Made by a program: the position numbers and the translations under genes. A stretch of DNA of 64,000 nt from Linum tenue. Taxonomy: Eukaryota; Streptophyta; Magnoliopsida; Malpighiales; Linaceae. The notes below the pieces were generated by a model. The model did no database searches, had not been told where the DNA came from, and saw only the letters and a list, made by a program, of their open reading frames with translations. The stretch is from contig CAMGYJ010000006.1 of assembly GCA_946122785.1 (NCBI GenBank), positions 47,946,066-48,010,065 of the forward strand. Direction: 5' to 3'. This document shows, one piece after another, positions 8,989 to 19,645 of this stretch (positions are counted from its first letter, which is position 1; each line of letters starts with the position of its first letter).

Positions 8989-11857
8989 TCACTGGTTGTC
9001 TTCATTTCCCTCCACTTCCCCTTCTCTTCCTCTTCCTCTTCCTCCACGACCTCCTCGGCCCCTTCTTCCGCCCTCTCTACCTCCTCCTTCTTCACGAGCC
9101 CGCTGGACAACTGCGCGCGGATTCCTCTTAACCCGACCACCCACCGGAGTGTAGACAGGTGGTGGGGGTGGAGGTTGCTGAGATGGACCAGAAGCGTGGT
9201 AGAAAGTCGATGATGTATGTTGTTGTTGCGGGGTCTGATACTGAGTAGTTTGTTGCTGATGGTGGAAGTGAGGGGTGCCTTGGGTGAACATGTCATGTTC
9301 CTGAGTCGGGGCATAGCTTGACGACCCTCCGGTGCCCTCAGTACTAGTAGCCCACTCACAATGTGGCCATGGTTCAGGAAGTTGAGTTTGTTGAGACGGA
9401 CGAAGCTCTTCAATGTTTTCTCTCACCCTTCTTCTGCTCCTCCGTGGGGGCTCTTGTGGAGGCACGATCCTCTCATCAGCACGGAATGAAGGTCGGGCCG
9501 GAGCAGGCACTGGAGGGTATAATATGACATCCCTCCTTTGCTCTCTGGTACAACAAAGCAGGTTGTTGAAAAGCCTGCGCAAAAAAGATGTCTTCCGCTC
9601 ATCCATGGTGGGTGCACTCTCGACAGTGTGCTTCGCATGCTCCAAACCGTCAACCTAATAAATTGTTGTACAAAATTAACTAACATTAAATCTAAGAATG
9701 ATCCTCAAATCTAATAATGATCCTCAAAATATAATAATTATACTACAAAAATTAAAACAAAGAGGCCAAAATGGAATTCACTTACCACTGCGCCCCAAAC
9801 AACACCTTGCTTTGACACCCATCTTAGGGTGAAGTTCCGATACCACCGCATGTAGCCATCGTGGTACCCCATTGGCCTTGTCTCCGGCGCCCCTTGGACC
9901 ACCCACTGATTTCTATTCTCCCATATGTTGATGTAGAATTCATGCTTGCGGGTCCAATCCTTTTTGTTGTAGCGTAGGTCAATGGCGTGGAGCTCCCTGA
10001 ACCCTTGAGGTGGGGATGCTGGAATTGGTTGCTCCAATCGATATTGCCTCAAAGATCGATCGGGCAGGTGCCACTCCACCATGTGCCAGCAGATTAAGGG
10101 CACCTTGCACAACCATGTCTCTTGATCCTCGGGATGTCTAAGACGATGCAACTCAACCACTTCATTTGGATATGGATCCCATACCGCCTACAATCATTAT
10201 AATTCATGGAATTAGTAAAAATTATATCCACTCCACCTAATAAATTGAAAATCATGACATTTTATATTTTTACCTGGTTCCACCAAGGCTTATCAAATTC
10301 AGCACGATAAAACAGTAAAGAGTGCTCGAGCTGGTGGTCGTTTGTATTTGCTCCGATCCACCTAATTAAGCAAAAGTACATATATAAGCAATTTTTAAAG
10401 CAGAGATGTTTACTTGTTAAGTATGATTGTATGGAAGCATCTAAATTGAAATAAAATTCCTTACTTGGAAATAATCTAAATTAGCTAAGTACGATTTGGT
10501 TAGAATAAATCCAAATTCGCTTACTTGGAAGATATCTAAATTCACTAAAATACTATAATTGCAAACTTAAAATGTCTCTAAATTCGTTTAGTTGGAAGAT
10601 AGCTAAGTTCACCAAAATACTATAATTGCATACTTAAAATTGTATACTAAGTTCACTAAGTTCACTAAAATCTAAATTCACATAACTAGCTACCATTGCA
10701 TATCTAAAATAAATTCAACTTAAATTGAACTTACTTGAAACCATATGGGGGATTTGCTACAAATCGTAGCTCATCATCTGGCAACCAGAATTCCCGAGGG
10801 TCTTGAGGTTCGAGAAACGGAAGATGCTCCCATGCCCAGAGCTGAAGTATGAACATCGCACCACCAGCTTGTTTCGCTCCCAACCTCGAGCAGGTACACA
10901 ACTCTCGGTAGATCCCAGCCAAGACGGCCGACACCCAACTTTTTTTCCCGATCTTGTCCCAGTCACCGAGGAGCATAGGGAACCACATGCCTTGTATCCA
11001 CTTATTTGACTTGTCGGGGAACAGAAACCCACCAACCAAGCCAATTAGGTATACACGTGCATACCGCTCCACCTAATCTTCAGGAGTATCCGGGCCTATA
11101 TTAACCTCCAATTGGATGTGGTCAACAAGCCACGGGATCAATACTTGCCCCGCATTCAGTGGTGGATGCCCAACCCCTTCGACGGGCGTGGTGGTCGGCA
11201 TGTTGAACCCCAAACGTTGCTGAATCAATGGCCCCCAACCATCTTCTGGTTTTCTCGAGTTTTCGATGATGGCACCTCCGGTGATCGGGAGCCCGGTGAG
11301 GATGGCAACATCTTTGAGGGTGATCGTCATTTCACCCTCGGGAAAGTGGAAGGTATGCAGCTCAGGGTGCCATCGCTCTGCCATTGCCGTCAGCAGATCG
11401 TTGTCAATATCAAGCCTCATAAAGTGCCTCAGATTGTGCAATCCCGTCCTCTCTAGATAGGGCTGCAGTCGAGGATGCCAACGGGGCAATCGACATGTCC
11501 CTCGATGACTGATGGGAATAAGTGATTCCTACAAAACAAAAAACACAATATTGTCAGTCAATAGAAAGGAAAATAAAAACTTAGAAAGCAAAATAAAAAC
11601 TTTAAAACTATTGAAATAATTTTAGTGTGTCTACCGGATTATTGTTCCAAATTGAACGAGAGCGATGTTGATCTTGCCCGGTTAAATGCCTTCGATCCCT
11701 TGGGCCAGGATCGATATACAATCTAGGGTCGTATATCTCAGCACCCATCTATAAAAAAAATATGAAATCAAATCAATTTAAATTTTAGCACCCATGTAAA
11801 AAAAAAATCACAAAAGAATTAAATAAATTTACGTACTCTCAAAGCCTCTTCGTCCAT
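8989..11857 (-). pseudogene. Plant mobile domain (PMD) gene carried by the MULE, one in-frame stop
   Basis: Six exons on the minus strand, 11857-11837, 11748-11635, 11528-10735, 10361-10274, 10187-9786 and 9654-8989, join in frame with GT-AG borders at every junction. The product begins MDEEALR, then MGAEIYDPRLY. The PMD follows with RTGLHNL, HFPEGEMTITLKDVAILTGL, WEHLPF and WKVPLI-type blocks. The C-terminal exon is low-complexity: Gln/Pro-rich, then an Arg/Gly-rich tail (RRGRGGRGGRGRG), which suggests RNA or chromatin contact. Free-standing PMD proteins (MAIN and MAIL1 in Arabidopsis) act in nuclear gene silencing and meristem maintenance, and PMD genes are known passengers of plant transposons. 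A TAG at 11073-11075 is the only lesion I see. No protein phosphatase domain is present, although some PMD proteins have one. Confidence 0.85.
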
Positions 11858-12079
11858 TTTTTGCCGAAAAGCTAGCGAGAGTATCGACAAAACAACAAAA
11901 CAAAAACTCTAGTAATTATTTCTGATGCAGAAGATCGGACTTAGCCGCAACCACAGAGCATACTTAGAACGAAACTAGAGTGAAGTAATGGAGGGAGAAA
12001 GAAGTATAAAGTGGTGGTGTAGTTTGGAATGAGGGGGGGATGGGTATTTATAGTGTTTGGGGGCTGGGAAAAGTCTTGG

Positions 12080-12515
12080 GCATTAATCACCGCCCCGAAG
12101 AAACACAGTGATATCACTGCGTCCAACAAAGGCGGTGATGGCACGGATAGGTGACGTGGCGGCGTGTGAGGCGTCGGATTGTGGAGAAAAACCACAATCC
12201 GCGCATGAGTGCATCGGACGACAGCGGTGAAGGCGCGGGTGGGGCGGATCGCTGACGTGGAAAGCGGGGCTATCACCGCTTTTGTCTTCAGCGATGAAGT
12301 GCCCGTGCGCGTCCACGTCAGCGATCCGCGCCACTTCACCGCCTTTGGATCCAACGGTGAACGCCCTCACTGCTTCCCTCATCAACGGTCAAGCTATCAC
12401 TGTCAGCCTCGAAAGCGGTGATAGCATCACTGCTTTTGTAAAAAGCTGTGATAGCATCACTACTTTTGTCGAAAGCGGTGATGTATCATCGTTATAGACC
12501 AAAACGGTGATCCTA
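12080..12515. repeat. Right subterminal palindromic array of the MULE
   Basis: Repeated ATCACTGCTTTTGT...GCGGTGAT hairpin units (for example 12424-12450 and 12454-12480) continue inward, more degenerate, to about 12080. This mirrors the left array. Confidence 0.65.
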
Positions 12516-12632
12516 ATCACTGTCTTAGACAAAGACAGTGATGTTGAAACTGCTGTACTTTGGGAATTAATTTTATAAGTACTGTATTTAGAGAATTTTT
12601 TTTAATAATTAGAGTATTCTGGGATTTTTTCC
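12516..12632 (-). repeat. MULE right terminal inverted repeat
   Basis: Inverted partner of 4617-4734. The inner hairpin (12516-12542) has the same 11-bp stem with loop AGACA, so the stem is fully conserved while the loop has changed. Confidence 0.9.
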
Positions 12633-12641
12633 ATGATATTG

Positions 12642-13438
12642 ATCACAAAATAGATAGTTACATCCTGGAATTCAGCCAGGCCTGATAATCAAAGAAACGA
12701 CTCATCGTCGGGTAAAAAGAAAGGGCTTTCCGAGCCACCATATGGGCTACCCTATTACTACGCCGACCCACAAATCGAACCCTAAACCCACTATTGCTGT
12801 TAAAGTAATGCAGAATCTCCTCCAAAACAGCTCCAACTCGGTTATCCTTGGCGTCCGCCTGATTGATTTTATCAATAATAACCTTGGCATCGCCTTCAAA
12901 CTTAACCTCAGAGAGGACCAGCATTAAACACCACAAAACAGCTTCACGGAGGGCTAGTATCTCCACCACCAAAGGTCATCCATTTCCGGAAATTGGACTC
13001 CTCTTGCCAACCAAACATCCTGAGCAGAGGTCAACAGAACCATCCCACCAGATGAATGGGACCCCTTTCGCACCGCCCCATCCCACCTACAAACAACACA
13101 GTCCCCCCCATCAACACCTCGAGGAGAGACCCCTATAGGATCAACCGCCATGGGTACCAATCTGGGATTCCTATCCATCGGCAAACAAACCCACTCTTCA
13201 TACTGCTGATTGAACTGACGCATCAAGGCATCAAAGCCAAACTGCCTGCCCTCAAAGACAACCCAGTTACGCGAACGCCATATCCGCCAGAGGACCGCCA
13301 CCACCGCCATGAACAAGGAGAAAGAAACAAGGAGAAAGCAAATCACCCAACAAATTAAAAACCCCAAATTCTCAATAATATGACTGCTAAACCAAAATGT
13401 AAGTCCTCCTTTACTCTCTGGCCCGAATAAGGTCAATA
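12642..13438 (-). pseudogene. LINE (L1-type) ORF2 C-terminus: zf-RVT tail and RNase H, 5'-truncated
   Basis: Two overlapping open stretches (13436-12954 and 12972-12658) together give the end of a plant LINE ORF2. It starts inside the region after the zf-RVT domain (FMAVVAVLWRIWRSRN) and runs into an RNase H-like (RVT_3) domain with CRWDGAV, EILALREA, EGDAKVII and a RSNRVAHMVAR tail. A one-base frameshift lies between them near 12960. Its 3' UTR is cut by the MULE and ends in A10 at 4585. The match FMAVVA(V/I)LWRI with the plus-strand LINE at 63970-64000 shows the two are the same or close families. Confidence 0.8.
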
Positions 13439-13648
13439 AAATTTTCTTCGTTAAATTTAAAAATAATAAATTATTTCCTTTTTTATTTTGAATTTAAATT
13501 CTTCACACAAAAAATTATATTAATCTTACTTTTCAAAATGATACGCTTCAATTTTTTTAGGAATATTTTACCAATGCATACAATATTGAATAGCGCATAA
13601 GATTACCCTGTGGTGGGATGGAAGTGTACAAAGGTGTAGAATGATTGT
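13439..13648. other. AT-rich intergenic DNA left of element B
   Basis: I see no coding or repeat structure. This was contiguous with 48716 onward before element B inserted at ATTGT (13644-13648). Confidence 0.6.
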
Positions 13649-14209
13649 TGTTTGAACCTAACTGAGTGTCTGAGTGAGGTTCAGGGAAGAAGGAGGGTCA
13701 AGGAGAGTAAGCAATGGAGATCGATTATGGAACGAGGAACTAAGGCAAGGAAGAACGAGAATGGGAGAACCAAGTCTTAGAGAGACAAGTCGATGATTGT
13801 GGAGATAGAGTCCAGAAAATGCGATCCCCCCCACCCACCGGAGTAAATGCCCTATTTATAGGCTACATGTTGGTGGGTGGGTTTCCTGGTGACATGACCA
13901 CTGACATGACAGGGACTTAGGCCATAACTCTACCTAGGAAAGGACGTTTAGCCCATAACTATACCTAGGGCTGATGGTAACCACTCCTCGGGCGAACACG
14001 GCATAGTTTATGTGATTTCCTGGTCTGGTCGAGGCCCGACCCGAACGTCGCTGTTCGGTGTTCGGGCGCGGGCTGTGTTCAAGGTCGCGCTGGTACTGTC
14101 GCGCTAAGGTTGCGGTCGCGCTCCGTCTGTGCTGGCGCACCTAGTCTTTGTTGCGACGTCGTTTGAGGTGTCTCTTTGATCCTAAGAGATCCCAGTCATA
14201 TACCCAACA
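13649..14209 (-). repeat. Element B 3' LTR
   Basis: On the plus strand it starts TGTTTGAACC and ends TACCCAACA. It is the 3' LTR because a GGGGGCAAT purine tract abuts it on the minus strand (14210-14218). Confidence 0.93.
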
Positions 14210-14218
14210 ATTGCCCCC
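14210..14218 (-). promoter_or_regulatory. Element B polypurine tract
   Basis: The minus strand reads TGGGGGCAAT, ending against the 3' LTR. This is the plus-strand DNA primer site and it fixes the element's orientation. Confidence 0.75.
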
Positions 14219-14227
14219 ATCAGGGGG

Positions 14228-14480
14228 TATTCCACGAATGCCGCCTGTTTGATATTCTGCGCGATTGACTCGGATCTGCATGGTCTTCGCGGGGTTTCTA
14301 TGGGGGGTCAGATGCGCGTGACTCATGCGCGAGTATTCTACGAGTGCCGCTTCTTTACATTCGGCGCGATTGGCTCTGGCCTACGTGATCCTCGCGGGAT
14401 TTTTCTCATGGCGTATCGGTGGGTGTTCCGCGAATGGTGCCTATTGGTTCTTCTGCGCGATTCTCGGTTGGATGCGCGTG
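14228..14480. repeat. Degenerate tandem repeat upstream of the antisense gene of B
   Basis: Three diverged units begin at about 14228, 14334 and 14424, each with a TRTTCYRCGARTG...GCGCGATT core and a GATGCGCGTGACxC block. They lie between the polypurine tract and the antisense gene promoter. Confidence 0.6.
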
Positions 14481-14732
14481 ACGCTTTTGTTTGGGGGATT
14501 GGATTTTGAGGGTGCTTTTTTCTTATTCGTGGGTGTGCCATGCCCCCCAGGCGTTGCGCGGCGCTGCTGACGTCAACGGCTAGTGCTTATGCCTGTTATG
14601 ATTGCCTAGGATTGAGGTCTGCCACGTGTCGTTGTGTGATTGTCCGGTTTTGGCAGCCGTTTTGAATTTCGAAAAGATCTGACGGTTACGACTCCCGATG
14701 CCACTTTAACCTTTCGACTTCCCGTCATCAAC

Positions 14733-14740
14733 TATAAATA
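14733..14740 (+). promoter_or_regulatory. Likely TATA box of the antisense gene
   Basis: TATAAATA lies 146 bp before the ATG at 14886, on the plus strand, opposite to the orientation of B. This suggests the antisense gene has its own promoter rather than using an LTR. Confidence 0.6.
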
Positions 14741-14885
14741 CAATCTGCTCTCGGGGGGTTGCGACTCATTTTGCATTCTCACGATTTACTCCCCATTTCT
14801 ACCTTCATCTGATCTCTGAGATTCTTCTCCTTCTTCTACAACCTCAATTCTCCCTTTTGCTGTTGCTAACCTGAGAAGTATTGCC

Positions 14886-17388
14886 ATGGATAGCACCAAC
14901 ATCAACGAGACCGAGGTCGTGCAGGGCGAAGAAGGTAATCTCTCTTCTTTATCACCTATTTCTTCCGACCCTTCACTGGATCTGGCCGGTCCCGACCACG
15001 GCATCGGTGGCGGGGCCGATGACGATGAGGGGGTCCCGGCGACGCCGTCATTCGACACTGATTCAAGAAGGGATTTTACTGGGTCTCCGGACGCGCATGT
15101 GGTTGCGTTGGGGAGCGGTCAATCAGGAGCTGGAGCTCGTGGGGTGTTGATTATCCGTCGCGATTGTGATGGAAGACCTGAGGCGTGAATTCAGGGACGC
15201 GTGAGGGGTCTGACACACAGTCGGAGCCGCTTTATCAAGTACGCGTGTCCGAGGCGATCAGCCGCCTGGGATTCCAGGGTGTAGGCGCGGCCTACACCAT
15301 CATAGATTGGGCGGAGATGTGGGGAGAGCAGTCGGCGCCTCATGACAACCTTCTGCGCGGGCCTGACCATGCTTCCATCTACGGGCGTCAAGACTTAGAG
15401 GAAATTGTACCCGGGTTAGGGTTGCGCCCCAACTGGGAGTACGCCGTTCCATCTGGCGCAGTATGGTTGGGAACTGCCCCCCTGGCTGGTTTGGCGTCTA
15501 CACAGAGTACTGGGTGATGGGGTTCAAATTTCCCATCGACCCACTGTTGCGTGCGCTGTATAGGCGCCTCAACTGCTCGGTTAGGCGGCTTTCTCCCTCC
15601 ATTATTATGCACGCGAGCTGCCTCCGAATCGCGTGCAAGAGGCTCAAAATCAAGCCCACCTACGGGCTGTTCCAGAAGTTCTACAAGATTAAGGAGCCCA
15701 CCAAGACGAGCGACTGTCTCTCGATCAAGCGCCGTGACAAGAGGCCCGAGGGCTTTGTGTACGGATCACCTAAGTTGAAGAAGACTTGGTTCGAGCGCTT
15801 CTTTTACGTGAAGCCCACTCCCGGGGAATGGGCGAGTGAATTTGTTGAGAAGCCGACTGTTTGGAAGAAAGGCGGCACGCATGGATATGAATCGGAGCTG
15901 GGCAAGTACGCCGGGCTCGATGATGAGTACGAGGCGTGCATGTTGCAGAAGTTCAACCTTTACGCGGCTGGGGTCCGCGAGGCCTGTTTGGCGGAACTAT
16001 TTGCCGATGGTTAGTTGTGCTTCTTTCGTTTTGTATTCTTTCTTATTAACCGCCCTCTTACTATTTATTGGCGCAGGTGTTGATTTTTCCAGCTTGGCCA
16101 GTATGATGTCAGTTGATGATGTTGTAAAGGCACCTCGCGCTAGGAGGAAGAAGAGAAAGGATGGCGCGCCTCCTAAAAGTGGGAAGCGGAAGGAGCCTGA
16201 GCAGCCGCTAATCGAGGAGAGGGCGCAGAAGGCGGTTTGCATTGCTGAACCGGCTGCACAGGTGGTACCGCGGCCGCCCTTGACTCTCGCGGAACCTGTG
16301 ACGCGAGTAGATAGTGCTGCTCGCCCCGATAGGGGCGCTTCCGGCAGTTCATTAGGGCCCAGCGTCCAACAGAAGCTGCCTCAGATGGCTGGGGGAGCCA
16401 TCGACTACTTCCGCGATGTGCGGATTCACATGGGGGCGGCTTGTAATCTGGCGTCCGAGAATACCGCACTCTGGGCGCTCGGACCTGTCCTAAGTGTCCC
16501 GACGCGATTGGAGAAGTCTGACCCCCTTCTTGACCTGGCTCAGGTCCACTTCGCGGTAAGATTTGGTTGAGTTCTCGCGGAGTCTTCGACGTTATCTTCT
16601 TTATTGAGTACAATGTTTTGCTAAGTCTTTTGGCGTTGTGATTGTAGGGTTTGTTGTCGACCTTCCGGGCCCAACAGGAGCGCGCTTCGCAGCGCGCGAA
16701 GATGAGGGCTGAAGAGGCGCAGATCGTTCAGCTGGAGGGGAAGCTTGTTGGAGCGAAAAATCGCGCCGACGTGGCGACGAATAAGGCCAACGAGGCTATG
16801 GAGGAACTCGGCGTCCTGCAGAGCAAGTTGGTTGCCGACGTGGAGGCGGCTAAGGAGCAGGTGCGGGCCGAGGAGCGCTCTGCCATCCGAGAACAGATGG
16901 AGGCCTCTTATGCTGAGAAGCTGAAGCGGGCTCGCGAAGAGTTCCAAAAGGAGAAGGACGACCTGGTCCGCCTTCACAGTGTCGCGAAAGCAGAAGCTGT
17001 TCGCGCGGCCGAGGTTGCGGCCGTTCGTCAGTTCAAGTCTTCTCCCTCTTTCGGGAAGATTTTGGCGGACTCCATGACCAAGGCCGTGATCGCGGTCGGA
17101 AAGAAGGTTCGGCCAGAAAACCCGGGGGTACACTGGGATACTCGCGAAATGGTCCAACACGTGAAAATGTGGATTGGCGAGAAGCGGCCCTTGGAGTCGC
17201 ACTCCGAGTCAGGGGATGAGGATGAGGATGAGGATGAGGGAGAGGAAGGGCGCCCGGATGGGGAGAAGGCTGAGGGCGCGAGTGGGGATAGCAAGAAGGC
17301 TGATGATGGCAAGGAAGAGGATGTTCAGCCTTTGCAGCGCCGCAAGAGGGGTGGGGAGGATGTTCAGCCTAACACTGATGGTGTTTAG
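14886..17388 (+). pseudogene. Antisense spliced gene of element B (Tat-lineage aORF, gypsy-type transposon domain)
   Basis: The start ATG at 14886 has good context (GCCATGG). An acidic Ser/Asp-rich head is followed, with a frame change near 15185 and another at a run of six C near 15476, by a domain like the plant putative gypsy-type transposon family (GWFGVYTEYW, then LRIACKRLKIKPTYGLFQKFY). GT-AG introns at about 16010-16077 and 16556-16647 join exons in frame. The last exon (to 17388) is a long Ala/Glu/Lys-rich coiled coil (about 16670-17000), then an acidic tract (DEDEDEDEGEE) and a basic end. Antisense ORFs of this kind are known from Tat elements such as Grande and Retand, and their role is unknown. 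The two frame changes may be mutations or unrecognised introns. Confidence 0.75.
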
Positions 17389-17568
17389 GCGGACTAAGTG
17401 TTATCGCGCTAGGGTGTTTCCTTTTCGGATTTGTTGCTTTGCTGCTTTTCTTATTTCCTTTTCCCTCCTTTTTTTTTATATATCAAGTGTAGTTGCGAAC
17501 ATTGCTGATGCTCCCGCTTAATCAAATCCAAAGGGTTTTCCTTTGTGGTGCTCATTTGTTAATGTGTT

Positions 17569-17900
17569 CGTTTGTTCCTTCGAACCGAGTAGGCGCGAAT
17601 AGTTTATGACTATTGCTATTATTTTGTTCTTTGGAACCGAGCGTGCGCAAATGGTTCATGCCCATTGCTATTGCTTTGTTCTTGCGAACTGAGGGGGCGC
17701 GAATAGTGCGGGACTATTGCTAATTTTTGTTCTTGCGAACTGAGTGGGCGCGAATAGTGCGTGACTATTGCTAATTTTAGTTCTTGCGAACTGAGTGGGC
17801 GCGAATAGTGCAGACTATTGCTAATTTTTGTTCTTGCGAACTGAGTGGGCGCGAATAGTGTGTGACTATTGCTAATTTTTTGTTCTAGCAAACTGAGTAC
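17569..17900. repeat. 51-bp tandem repeat of element B
   Basis: About 6.5 copies of a 51-bp unit with core TTCTTGCGAACTGAGTGGGC and GCGAATAGTG...GACTATTGCTAATT. The middle copies are nearly identical and the outer ones diverged. It lies between the end of integrase on the minus strand and the end of the antisense gene on the plus strand, so both convergent transcripts would end in or near it. Confidence 0.9.
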
Positions 17901-17945
17901 TTTCCATTCCCTTGCGACAAAGCGCCATACCGAGTAAGATACACA

Positions 17946-18171
17946 TTAAGTTGCCTGGTGATACTTCCTGAGATTTTGCGCGTTCCACGTTCTTAGTATC
18001 TTGTTGCCCCCCAACTCGCTGAGTTTGAAGGTGTTGGCACCGACTACCTCGCGGATTAGGTACGGACCCTCCCACACTAAGGCGAGCTTCCCGTGGTTGG
18101 AGTCGGGGCGGAAGTTCCGCCGCAGCACTTGGTCTCCGAGGATCAACTTATGTGGAACCAGCTTCGCGTTG
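17946..18171 (-). pseudogene. Element B integrase C-terminus, severed by A
   Basis: Minus-strand sequence KLILGDQVLRR, ALVWEGPYLI and NTFKLSELGG is the C-terminal DNA-binding part of a Ty3/gypsy integrase. It continues, across the A insertion and its TGGTA duplication, the integrase frame that breaks off at 43080. Confidence 0.85.
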
Positions 18172-18176
18172 TGGTA

Positions 18177-19627
18177 TGACTCACTCCTACTGTCACTCTA
18201 GAAAATGGCCAAGTGTAACCACTTCCTAAAGCGTAGTATAGAGGGTTTGGGTTTTAATGTCAACCCGGGTCCTAGATTTGATGACTACTCAGTGAATTCT
18301 TGTTATCTAGCAGTGAAACTTTAGTGCAGGTTCAAGCAAACAAAAACACAAAGCAAGTTAAACGGTTGTTTCAAGTCAAGAAAGGTCACCCGGATATGGT
18401 TCCCCCTAGACTGCAGTTAAGCCGGATTGCAATTACCAAGTTCAATTTCTATGATAGTTATACTGCGGAAGGTTCTTAAACAGCCTGAAGTCTCGACTAA
18501 AGGTCTCCAGACCCTCTCAATCTGAGTCTCTAGCGGGCGACTAACCTCCACCGGAGTAAACAGATTGAGGCCCTAACGAACAAAACCTCCACTACCGAAG
18601 TGAATTCGGTACAGAATAGTGAATTGGCTCCTCGACTAAAGTCACCAATTCCCTACCTTCAATCAAGGGTGCTCTATCAACCTAGGCAGATATTCTCATT
18701 CTAGGTTAAAGCAGAAACAACATGAATTTGATCAGGATTCATGCCATTCAATCATTCAAACCTCAATTGAATATAATCAAATCATAGAATCAGTACTTGG
18801 GTTCATACAATCAAACCTAACATACAAATCTAGGGTTTCCCATACCCAGATGAATGGGAGAACTACTCCATGGAGAGAGAAGCAAAAGCAGATTCAGATG
18901 CGGAAATCATACTGTGAAGGATAGATTTCTGCTCCTGGACGTTGATCGGCACTCCTCCAAGCTCAAGGCAAGCTTCAATGGTGATGAAGATCAAGCTAGG
19001 GCACTTGGGAACTCTTGTTCGTCACTTTCTCTCTCTAGGAATCGCTCTATCTCTCTAAAACTCGAATACCCTTCTCCTTTGGCTGAAATCTGCCTAAAAG
19101 GGCATCACTGGGCAAAACACGGTCGAGGGCACGGCCGTGCTTTGCTCCAGCCCGCCCGTGTTTTGAGCTGGTGTAGGACAAACGTGGATGAAGCCTCGGC
19201 AGTAAAAGCACGGTCCAGGAACACGGCCGTGCTTTGATTTAGGCGCGCCTGTGTTTTTACTGCCGAACGTGTTCCCCTATATTCAATGCTTCGTTTCTCC
19301 CTCGTCCGGACTCCGAATCAGTCGCCGTTTGATCCCAGACGTTCGTAGTCTCGTCCTCTTTATTTTCATGACAAGATTGCATGATTATTTATCCATAAAG
19401 TGAGTTAGAAATCCATTCATCTTCAGGTCATGCCCGAGTTTCTTCTCCCGAATCGCCAATTGATCTCTGATTGACTTGAAACTTGCGCCTATGCTTCACT
19501 TTATGTGCTAGGACCTGAAATGTGACAAAGGAACACAACCTAGCGTAAAATAGTCCAAAGAAGCGATAATGTAAGCTTAAACAATCAAGAAACAAAGGGG
19601 AAAACATGTGAAAATATCGAGTCATCA
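18177..19627 (-). repeat. Element A 3' LTR
   Basis: On the plus strand it starts TGACTCACTCC and ends GAGTCATCA. The adjacent purine tract marks it as the 3' LTR. It carries palindromes GCACGGCCGTGC (19129-19140) and the hybrid ACACGGCCGTGC (19221-19232). Confidence 0.93.
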
Positions 19628-19645
19628 AATCCCCCCACACTTAAC
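19628..19645 (-). promoter_or_regulatory. Element A polypurine tract
   Basis: The minus strand reads TTAAGTGTGGGGGGATT up to the 3' LTR. A second, internal copy of the same motif lies at 21176-21191. Confidence 0.8.

Larger units (their letters stand above)
4617..12632. mobile_element. MuDR-type MULE, 8.0 kb, carrying transposase and PMD genes
   Basis: The terminal inverted repeats are about 118 bp, with outer end GGGGAAAAATCGCAG on the left and GGAAAAAATCCCAG on the right, read inward. A perfect 9-bp TSD ATGATATTG lies at 4608-4616 and 12633-12641. Inside, a transposase gene runs rightward (5650-8514) and a PMD gene runs leftward (11857-8989), tail to tail. Subterminal arrays of about 30-bp palindromic units sit between each TIR and the genes. 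It inserted in the 3' UTR of a LINE. Both genes keep full exon structure but have in-frame stops (two in the transposase, one in the PMD gene), so this copy is probably no longer autonomous. Confidence 0.93.

Noticed and set aside
13427..13460. Target-site duplication for the minus-strand LINE
   Set aside because: I compared the bases left of the poly(T) at 4585 with the sequence after 13438 and found no convincing match.
17619..17891. Minus-strand 90-codon open stretch with a repeated 17-residue motif
   Set aside because: It is the 51-bp tandem repeat read in frame. 51 is a multiple of 3, so the repeat stays open by construction. It lies beyond the integrase stop and has no family features.
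17569..17900. CRISPR-like array
   Set aside because: The repeats are contiguous with no unique spacers, and the context is a plant retrotransposon.
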